Of a stretch of DNA of 64,000 bases, positions 33,405 through 40,010 are shown piece by piece (the first letter of the stretch is position 1; each line of letters starts with the position of its first letter). Where the stretch lies: the IMG/VR virus record IMGVR_UViG_3300005841_000032, positions 1 through 64,000 of that record; one strand, given 5' to 3'. The translations under genes were made by a program, and so were the position numbers. Source of the stretch: a virus. The notes beneath the pieces were generated by a model, which made no database searches, was not told the DNA's origin, and saw only the letters and a list, made by a program, of their open reading frames with translations.

Positions 33405-33645
33405 CGTTGCTGTGTTTATATTTATAAATGCCTCCGAATAATGCTCCAACAAAAGTTAATGCTACTTCGTCACACCCATCCATTTTCTTTTGAGAATTTA
33501 TATAGCATTGGTATTGCCAGTCTACACCCATAATAATTTCAACTCTATTCTCATTGCAAAATTGCTCGACTTCTTCAAATGAAATCTTAGACTTCCAAAA
33601 GTCAATTTCTTCTTTGTGATAATCGTGTGTAATATTATCGCTCAT
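33397..33645 (-). CDS. Hypothetical protein (82 aa)
   Basis: Starts MSDNITHDYHKEEIDFWKSK. No motif recognised. Tightly packed with both neighbours. Confidence 0.5.
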   Translation of the reverse strand: MSDNITHDYHKEEIDFWKSKISFEEVEQFCNENRVEIIMGVDWQYQCYINSQKKMDGCDEVALTFVGALFGGIYKYKHSNDE

Positions 33646-33648
33646 ATA

Positions 33649-33828
33649 TCAATCGCTAATAATGAAAACAATTTCATCTGCTTCATTTTCTCCATCAGAA
33701 AATTTTATTTGCTGCACTTGTGCGTTTTCAACAAGTGTGCAAGTAAAATCATCGTTATGTTTTTCAATAAAGACGTCCATTGAATCGGAAACGTGTCTCA
33801 ATGCTTCTTTTAATTGTTTAACTGTCAT
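33649..33828 (-). CDS. Small hypothetical protein (59 aa)
   Basis: ATG at 33828 overlaps the LuxR-like gene stop as ATGA. Sequence MTVKQLKEALRHVSDSMDVF continues to an acidic C terminus (DGENEADEIVF). From memory, proteins starting TVxxLKEAL...DDxxV are common small phage proteins. Function unknown. Confidence 0.6.
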   Translation of the reverse strand: MTVKQLKEALRHVSDSMDVFIEKHNDDFTCTLVENAQVQQIKFSDGENEADEIVFIISD

Positions 33829-34025
33829 ATCTCAATTATTTTGTTTCTGAATCCCCAAGCAACTGCATGAGCAGAATTATTAACATTAATTTTTTTATAC
33901 AATCTGCATTTAAGAGTTTCAATAGAACTATAAGCATACCCAAGAACTTTTGATGATTGATTAGTATCATCCCCATTAGCCATTGATCGTAAAAGAGCTA
34001 TATCTTTATTGCTTATTTCTCTCAT
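33825..34025 (-). CDS. LuxR/GerE-type helix-turn-helix protein (66 aa)
   Basis: Nearly the whole protein is a GerE-type DNA-binding domain (LRSMANGDDTNQSSKVLGYA, then SSIETLKCRLYKKINVNNSA). There is no sensor domain. Probably a transcription regulator in the replication region. It overlaps both neighbours by 4 nt. Confidence 0.78.
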   Translation of the reverse strand: MREISNKDIALLRSMANGDDTNQSSKVLGYAYSSIETLKCRLYKKINVNNSAHAVAWGFRNKIIEI

Positions 34026-34246
34026 AATTCAGGCGCTTCAAGTGGTTGCCATGCAATAGGTTTTGAGTTACCGCGACCCCACCCACTATCGTCTTGTCCC
34101 CAATTATAATGCTTCCCGCCAGAATAACCATAGTCAACAACTGATTCAAGCCAACCAAATTCATATCTTTTATTACCCATATACATAAGAATCTTTTCGC
34201 CTATGTTAGGTAACTGGTCTTCTGGTTTTATCCAAAGGTTTTTCAT
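34022..34246 (-). CDS. DUF551-like protein (74 aa)
   Basis: MKNLWIKPEDQLPNIGEKIL at the N terminus and KPIAWQPLEAPE at the C terminus match the DUF551 pattern (W-I ... LP ... W-x-P-L-P). These proteins are common in phages; function unknown. It overlaps the DnaB-like gene end by 41 nt. Confidence 0.72.
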   Translation of the reverse strand: MKNLWIKPEDQLPNIGEKILMYMGNKRYEFGWLESVVDYGYSGGKHYNWGQDDSGWGRGNSKPIAWQPLEAPEL

Positions 34247-36698
34247 CTGACTTTAATGGTTTATTCCTGATTATTTGTTTTTTCTCAACGTCCCAAAATT
34301 TCTTATTAGTTTCTGCTACATCTATAAATCTACCTTTAGCTACATCTTGCGCAATAGAGAATGTTGATTGCCAACTTTCAATCCTATAATGTCGCTTCTT
34401 TTCAATATGAAGTCTCATTACACTATTGTCATATTCATCCTCTGTTTGATTCAGAGTAAGCGCATAAGCAAATGGATCAAGTGTGGCTTTTAAATTTGAA
34501 ATATCATTTCTTGTTATTACCCAATTGGGATTATTCCAAAATTCTTTCTTTATATCGCTTGCCTGAGTTACCGCAGCTACTCCTATTTTAAATTCAGTAG
34601 CTATATTTATTATCTTTTCACTTGTTGCTTTTTTTCTTGTAGATGTTCCGTCCTGACCTGTGCTATATCTTTTACCGTCACCGGGGTCAAATCCCTCCAA
34701 AAGGTCAAATAGAACTAATCCTATCGGAGCTTCTTTTAACAAATCTATTAATATATTTCTACAATCCAAAATGGATGCGTTGTGAAATTGTTCAAATACA
34801 TGCACATAAATTTCACCTGCTTGCGCTAAATATGCTTGTTTGGCTTTTTCTATTTTTTTAATATCTGCTCCCGATAAATCACCTCTTCTAATATCATGTA
34901 CTTGCACCCCCGTCCACATTGCATCATATCCGTTTTCTATTTCTTCTTTAGTGCTATCGCCCGATGCAAGATGAAGGACTGGAATGCCTCTGAATGAAGC
35001 GTGAAAACCTAATGAGCGAAGCAAAGTTGTGTTATGAGTCACAATGCAATGGTCAGTTAAATAAAGACTCGTTGAATTATCCACTGCTATGCATTGCGTT
35101 TGCATTTTACCAACATATTCTATTTTATCTATAAATCTAGGCGTTAAATAGGATGTTTTAGGAACCACTCTTATTGCTTTTCTTTTTAAGAAGAATGGGT
35201 TAATTTCATTAGGTAAATTAATCATAACGTCATAAGCCAATCTCTTGGATATTCTTTTTTCACCCCTGTATGTATATTTTTTATATCCCCTGTTAACAAT
35301 GTGGCCGGTTCCACCTAATCCATTCACCAATTCTCTCACGTCTTCAGCTAATTTAAAGGAACTTGTATGAAATATTGAACAAGTTCCTTCTCCAGATAAA
35401 GAGCCATCAGTATCCATTAAGCCTCGTAATAAATTCACCCTATCATCTAATGATGAATATAAATAATTACATGGAATAAATTTATCGTATGAATGAATCT
35501 CTCTACCAAATAATTTCCTTAACCTACTTCCCAATTTGCAATAAGATAATCTATAGCTACATTTATCTATATGAATAGGCTTTATTTGCAGTTCATTTCC
35601 AACTCTTTCCAATATTTCTTTATCAATTGTGCTTATAGTTGGCGTTTCAAAAAAATGTCCATCTCCAATAAGCGCCCCCATAGTATATGGAGGTATTGGT
35701 AATTCTTTTTTATTAAAATTAATTGGTTTACAAATTGGCAGTTTATAATTCAAAACATTTTCGCGATCCCTGCACATGAAAATTCTTTCTTTTCCAATCA
35801 TTTCTTTCGTATTCAAGATAGTGTGTCTATCTGGGTCAATAAAGGTGGATGCATATCTCTTAGAGTCGGCTACTCTTTTTCTATCATTAGCTGTATACAC
35901 TTTCCATAAATGATTTTCATCACAATCTACGTATACCCCATCTGAAAAATGAATTCTGTATACATCTCTAATACCTTGAGGGAAAACACCAATAACTTTT
36001 ATCGTTTCACCTTTTTCAGATAAAACGCTATCTCCAACTTTTATTTCACCCATAGTGGTAAATCCATCAGGTGTATAAATTTTAGAATATAATGGTTGGG
36101 CTTTACCGCTTCCAGAACGAGCTACTACCAATAATCCTGTCCCGGCGTCAATCCCCCCGTGGGTTAAATGATCAAATGCTGGTAACCCCGTTGGTATCTT
36201 TGTTGTGCTGAAATCTCTATTCTGTCTTTCGTATTGCCGTTTATCGAATTGCTCATAAATTTTACTATACTGTTTTCGCTTTAATGAAAACTCATGCAAT
36301 TCTTTGTAACCATCTTTTGCTTCCACGTAGGCTTTATCGTACTCACCTCTCGCAAATAATTCCTCTGAACCTTTATGTAATTCAATAAACTTTGCGCGTC
36401 TTATATACTCTTCAAATGTTTCAAGTATGGTATCTTTCTTATCATATATATTGCATTCAGCAATCTTAGCAATAATACTAGTCGCGTCACGTGAATTAAC
36501 ATGTTGACTTATTAACCCAACTGTTGGCGTTTTATTATTTGCACTATGAAAATCAAAGATATATTTAAATATCTGTTTTTCAGGCTCGCTATTCAAATAC
36601 GAATATTGCAAATGAGCTTTAACAATCTCTAAAATGTTTTTAGAAACTATACAAGATTTTGCAAGTTCTATTATAAACTCACTATTTAACTGACTCAA
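34206..36698 (-). CDS. dnaB: DnaB-like replicative helicase interrupted by an intein
   Basis: 830-aa precursor, TTG start overlapping the upstream stop as TTGA. An N-terminal helical domain (1-150) precedes the RecA-like core: KIPTGLPAFDHLTHGGI, then Walker A RSGSGK (194-199) interrupted by an intein (200-556), continuing TTLLRSLGFHA. Walker B is IGLVLFDLLEG. Further DnaB features are AVTQASDI and GDLSGADI. The mature protein would be about 473 aa. With primase and DnaE-type polymerase it completes a phage replisome. The C terminus overlaps a small DUF551-like gene. Confidence 0.92.
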   Translation of the reverse strand: MSQLNSEFIIELAKSCIVSKNILEIVKAHLQYSYLNSEPEKQIFKYIFDFHSANNKTPTVGLISQHVNSRDATSIIAKIAECNIYDKKDTILETFEEYIRRAKFIELHKGSEELFARGEYDKAYVEAKDGYKELHEFSLKRKQYSKIYEQFDKRQYERQNRDFSTTKIPTGLPAFDHLTHGGIDAGTGLLVVARSGSGKAQPLYSKIYTPDGFTTMGEIKVGDSVLSEKGETIKVIGVFPQGIRDVYRIHFSDGVYVDCDENHLWKVYTANDRKRVADSKRYASTFIDPDRHTILNTKEMIGKERIFMCRDRENVLNYKLPICKPINFNKKELPIPPYTMGALIGDGHFFETPTISTIDKEILERVGNELQIKPIHIDKCSYRLSYCKLGSRLRKLFGREIHSYDKFIPCNYLYSSLDDRVNLLRGLMDTDGSLSGEGTCSIFHTSSFKLAEDVRELVNGLGGTGHIVNRGYKKYTYRGEKRISKRLAYDVMINLPNEINPFFLKRKAIRVVPKTSYLTPRFIDKIEYVGKMQTQCIAVDNSTSLYLTDHCIVTHNTTLLRSLGFHASFRGIPVLHLASGDSTKEEIENGYDAMWTGVQVHDIRRGDLSGADIKKIEKAKQAYLAQAGEIYVHVFEQFHNASILDCRNILIDLLKEAPIGLVLFDLLEGFDPGDGKRYSTGQDGTSTRKKATSEKIINIATEFKIGVAAVTQASDIKKEFWNNPNWVITRNDISNLKATLDPFAYALTLNQTEDEYDNSVMRLHIEKKRHYRIESWQSTFSIAQDVAKGRFIDVAETNKKFWDVEKKQIIRNKPLKSDEKPLDKTRRPVT
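35031..36101 (-). mobile_element. Intein with LAGLIDADG endonuclease, starting with alanine
   Basis: 357 aa (residues 200-556). It begins with Ala right after GSGK (AQPLYSKIYTPDGF) instead of Cys or Ser, and ends in VTHN with Thr557 as +1 residue. LAGLIDADG motifs are MGALIGDGH (340-348) and LLRGLMDTDG (423-432). Ala1 inteins are known (KlbA type) and splice by a bypass in which the +1 residue attacks the first junction directly. The insertion is between Lys and Thr of Walker A, the same place as in the helicase at 547-3060. Confidence 0.92.
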
Positions 36699-37210
36699 AT
36701 CTTTTCCTGTTTTTTCTTGATAACCATTATTTGTTTTTTGATCAAATGATTAACGTGAATTGTTTTCGTTCTTTTCCAATCAAACCAAACTCTTTCGAAA
36801 TCTTCTTTAGGTAACTTCTTAATTTTTCCATCCCACGGATCAAGTAAGAAAATATAGTTATCATTAATTCCAGCAACTACCGATGAATGACCGTTAGGGG
36901 TTCCGTTTTCTGTTGCATCTCCCGTAAACCAATCTACTATTAATGGTATTTCTTGCGCAAGATAATATTTAATATCTTCAAAGGAGCTATTATTTTTTAT
37001 TTTACATGATAAGCCGTAAGACTCTACGGCTTTTTTCATGTTAGTGTCATTTGTTCCTCTTTCGTATGTATGTTTGCTTCTTTTTGCTATCTCTTCTTCA
37101 CTCGCTTTTATTCCATAATACGATAAAACTATCCTAATAGATGCAGGACCACAAAGAGAATCATCGCTTTGTTTATACTTTCTTAATTTTAGCAGTTTGG
37201 GCCTAGGCAT
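36695..37210 (-). CDS. C39-like cysteine peptidase
   Basis: 171 aa. Catalytic residues of the papain-like C39 fold are visible: Cys20 in SDDSLCGPASIRIVLSYYG, His108 in GHSSVVAGI and Asp124 in IFLLDPWDG. No ABC transporter or signal peptide is attached, so it acts in the cytoplasm or as a processing enzyme. It overlaps the helicase start by 4 nt. Substrate is unknown; prohead or host protein processing are possibilities. Confidence 0.85.
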   Translation of the reverse strand: MPRPKLLKLRKYKQSDDSLCGPASIRIVLSYYGIKASEEEIAKRSKHTYERGTNDTNMKKAVESYGLSCKIKNNSSFEDIKYYLAQEIPLIVDWFTGDATENGTPNGHSSVVAGINDNYIFLLDPWDGKIKKLPKEDFERVWFDWKRTKTIHVNHLIKKQIMVIKKKQEKI

Positions 37211-37212
37211 TA

Positions 37213-38043
37213 TTAAAAAAATCCTATTCTTCTTTTACCTTTATTTATTTGATCAAACTCAAACATTTTATCGATGCAAAAATGCTTAATTTCATCTATA
37301 GTTTTGCCCCTCAATTCAATTGCATAATTTTTTACATCTTGTTCTTTGAAAATATTTTTAAAGGTATTTGTTATTATCTCAAATATTTCCTGTTCAGAAT
37401 TTATTCCTCCTATTTCTATTGTGTATTTAAATCTACTTGGTCTTTTTTTAATTGCGTCTGGTATTAAATCTATATAGTTAGTGCTACCAAAAAATATACT
37501 ATTGTCAATAGATAGGTGTCCGTCTAAGATGGCTTTTAATAAAGCTTCCTTCGAAGCAAATACATCTATTTCATCCATTACTATAACAAAAGGATTAATG
37601 TGACTTTGACGTAATTGCACAACAAAATCCCAAATATCTTTTAAATGATGTTCGCTATATTCAATGTAAAATACCAAAGCATTACTGGTATCTATTAATT
37701 GCTTGCAATATCTTTTAATAATAGAAGATTTTCCCGTACCCTCTTGCCCATAAAACAAAACACCCAATTTATGAATTAATCCTAATTCAGAAACTTTTTT
37801 ATATTCGAAGTAGCCATTAATGACTTTATCTATAATCTCTTTATTGCGCCAATTAAACATCAATAAATTTTCTTTTAGTTCAATTTTATTTATTTGAACT
37901 CTATTGGCTGGATAATCAAGCCACTTTAACAAATAAGTTCCAGTCTCTAAAAATTCAATTGATTTAATCGTTTCAAAATTAGAATAATTAACCTCGCCAT
38001 TTTCTAAATAATGAAAGGATTTAAAATGACTTGATTTAAACAT
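37213..38043 (-). CDS. AAA+ ATPase
   Basis: 276 aa. Walker A GQEGTGKSS (99-107), Walker B VIVMDEID (153-160), sensor-1-like GSTN and an arginine-bearing RPSRFKYTIEI. The layout is of a single AAA module with an N-terminal extension. In the replication cluster it could be a helicase loader or a protein remodeller; clamp loader features are not clear. Confidence 0.8.
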   Translation of the reverse strand: MFKSSHFKSFHYLENGEVNYSNFETIKSIEFLETGTYLLKWLDYPANRVQINKIELKENLLMFNWRNKEIIDKVINGYFEYKKVSELGLIHKLGVLFYGQEGTGKSSIIKRYCKQLIDTSNALVFYIEYSEHHLKDIWDFVVQLRQSHINPFVIVMDEIDVFASKEALLKAILDGHLSIDNSIFFGSTNYIDLIPDAIKKRPSRFKYTIEIGGINSEQEIFEIITNTFKNIFKEQDVKNYAIELRGKTIDEIKHFCIDKMFEFDQINKGKRRIGFF

Positions 38044-38611
38044 AGCCTCTGTTTTTAAATATTCGTGGATAATGTATCTTCAATAATGATTTGCAATGGG
38101 TCTTGTTTATACATTTTAAACAAGTAAGACTTTTATGATTATAAAGGGTTGTAAATTGAAGGCAGTGAAAAAGTCTGGCTTCGTCTTCGAATCTTTTCTT
38201 CTCATTTTCTTCTGCAATATTTAATTCGCCATTTGATATGCCAGTTTCTAATATTTCTTTTTTAAGCTCATCAACATTTATTCCTATAGTAGCTAAAAAC
38301 TGACCGCTATAATAACTTTCTTCGTCTTTTTTTTCAAGCCATTTTTTGAATGTAGATTTTCCTATAATCCAAGATAAAGAAATATCACGTTTGGTCACTT
38401 GACCAAACCGTCTATTAAACGACCAAGCGAAATAATTAATTAAGAAATTAACAGAGATTGATTCTAATTGATAGTGACGTGCAAGTAGACCAATGAAATT
38501 ATCTATTAGCAGAGATTGTTTCTGTAAGTTTAAATCTAGTTTGAATTGTTTCTTGTAGAAACGAGAATAAAAATGGTTGTATAACCGCTCTGTCAGTAAA
38601 TGCAAATCCAT
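38036..38611 (-). CDS. Hypothetical protein with Cys cluster (191 aa)
   Basis: Helical protein starting MDLHLLTERLYNHFYSRF. Near the C terminus CLKCINKTHCK suggests a zinc site. It overlaps the AAA+ gene by 8 nt, so the two may act together. Family not recognised. Confidence 0.6.
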   Translation of the reverse strand: MDLHLLTERLYNHFYSRFYKKQFKLDLNLQKQSLLIDNFIGLLARHYQLESISVNFLINYFAWSFNRRFGQVTKRDISLSWIIGKSTFKKWLEKKDEESYYSGQFLATIGINVDELKKEILETGISNGELNIAEENEKKRFEDEARLFHCLQFTTLYNHKSLTCLKCINKTHCKSLLKIHYPRIFKNRGYV

Positions 38612-38649
38612 TAGGCCAAAAGTAACTAACGTTTTTCAAAAAGCCAAAA

Positions 38650-39234
38650 TTAATCGTAAGCAATATGTAGTTCTATATTTTCCTTAGTTGCCAAGCTCAA
38701 AGTATGGTCAATATATATACTTTGAAACTGTTCGTCGGATAAATTATCACATTCTGATACTTCGCTTCTAATTTCTCTGGAAATAACTAGAGCATAATAT
38801 TGACCAGCTGGAAGATCGGGCAAGAAAATAGCATTAACTTCAGTATCGGCCTCCACCAATGTAACCGAAAAAGGCTTCGATCCTATCGTTGGCAATTTTT
38901 CCTCTGTTACTAAATCTCCACATGAATCTGCAATAACGGGTAATCCAGCTATTTTAAATATGCAAAATTGTTGATCGATTACGTCCGATTCATCTGAAAA
39001 TATTTGGTCAAACCACGCACGCACATTTGTGCGATCGGCATTTGAATTATTGTATAAGGCAATGATCAAATAAGTGGGCTTTTTATTTTGTTTCCCAAAT
39101 TCACTTACGCTATCAAAAATGGCATTTAAATAATCGTTGGGAACTGGAGTGCTAGAAATATAGCCGCCAAGCGATTTATAAGCAAATTTTTGTTGCGCCT
39201 GAAATGTTGCTGCTCCTGTATAATATAAAATCAT
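38650..39234 (-). CDS. Possible virion-associated protein (194 aa)
   Basis: MILYYTGAATFQAQQKFAYK and SLGGYISSTPVPNDYLNAIF recall structural proteins of Bacteroidetes phages, from memory. It is the first gene left of the plus-strand island and is transcribed away from it. A hairpin (TTCCCA/TGGGAA, 39244-39258) lies just upstream and may be an operator. Function unknown. Confidence 0.5.
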   Translation of the reverse strand: MILYYTGAATFQAQQKFAYKSLGGYISSTPVPNDYLNAIFDSVSEFGKQNKKPTYLIIALYNNSNADRTNVRAWFDQIFSDESDVIDQQFCIFKIAGLPVIADSCGDLVTEEKLPTIGSKPFSVTLVEADTEVNAIFLPDLPAGQYYALVISREIRSEVSECDNLSDEQFQSIYIDHTLSLATKENIELHIAYD

Positions 39235-39283
39235 TGACTTATTTTCCCATTTTGGGAAGTTTAAAATATTTATTTAAAATGTC

Positions 39284-39314
39284 TTGCTTTCTAAACTTAA
39301 AGATACTAGTTTAG
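39284..39314 (+). promoter_or_regulatory. Promoter candidate for the plus-strand genes
   Basis: TTG (39284-39286), a 20-base spacer, then TAGTTTAG (39307-39314), close to the Bacteroidetes -33 TTTG / -7 TAnnTTTG pattern. It lies about 20 nt upstream of the first plus-strand ATG. Confidence 0.4.
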
Positions 39315-39335
39315 AGTCATCAAAACAAAACAGAT

Positions 39336-39512
39336 ATGAAAGCACAAAAAATCACTAACAAAATGCTACGTCAAGCGTGGCGCGATGAACATAGTAAATT
39401 AAGGACTTACAAAGCACACATCTCACGCGCACCGAGATATGGCGGTGGAACCATTCACCTAATTAGCGCAGGACCAATGAATAATATAACTTCAACTGAA
39501 CTTTATTCTTAA
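39336..39512 (+). CDS. Small basic protein (58 aa), plus strand
   Basis: ATG at 39336 gives MKAQKITNKMLRQAWRDEHS, then a Gly- and Arg-containing segment (HISRAPRYGGGTIH). It lies 6 nt before the metallopeptidase gene and probably shares its promoter. No family recognised. Confidence 0.6.
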   Translation: MKAQKITNKMLRQAWRDEHSKLRTYKAHISRAPRYGGGTIHLISAGPMNNITSTELYS

Positions 39513-39518
39513 ACATTT

Positions 39519-40010
39519 ATGAAACGCATTATTTTGATCATCGGGGTAGCGGTTGCAATTGCTACATTATTTGTTAGATGCTCTTTAGTGGAAGAACCTG
39601 AATTCAAGGTTGATCCATTGCTACAGCCATATGTAGAAGAATTTTACAATGAAATGGAATCAAGAGATATTTACAAAACTAAAGTAAATCTCATTGTGAG
39701 ATTTGGTAATGAAAATCATACTTTTCATCAGGGGCGACAGGTAATTATAGAAATATTGAAATCACAATTCGATAGATATAACAATGACGTCGAACATTAT
39801 TTAAATTTTTCTATTGTAAGTCATGAAATGGGACACGCTCTGTTTAAATTAAAAGATGTGCAAGGCGATGAAATTTCACTAATGAATTATAGTTGGACGT
39901 ATACTTCATACATGAAGGTGCCATCAACTAGAAAATTGTTTTTGGATCAATTGATTTTAAAAACAAATATTACTCAAAATCAACTTTGGAATACTCTTAA
40001 TACTCATTAA
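39519..40010 (+). CDS. Lipoprotein with HExxH zinc metallopeptidase motif
   Basis: 163 aa on the strand opposite to all neighbours. The signal (MKRIILIIGVAVAIATLFVR) is followed by Cys21, a lipobox-like site. SIVSHEMGHALFKL carries the zinc-binding HEMGH motif. It would sit at a host membrane. Because it is isolated and exported, it may be a host-affecting gene (superinfection exclusion or envelope remodelling), which is inference. It converges with the tail-fibre gene, overlapping its end by 4 nt. Confidence 0.8.
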   Translation: MKRIILIIGVAVAIATLFVRCSLVEEPEFKVDPLLQPYVEEFYNEMESRDIYKTKVNLIVRFGNENHTFHQGRQVIIEILKSQFDRYNNDVEHYLNFSIVSHEMGHALFKLKDVQGDEISLMNYSWTYTSYMKVPSTRKLFLDQLILKTNITQNQLWNTLNTH

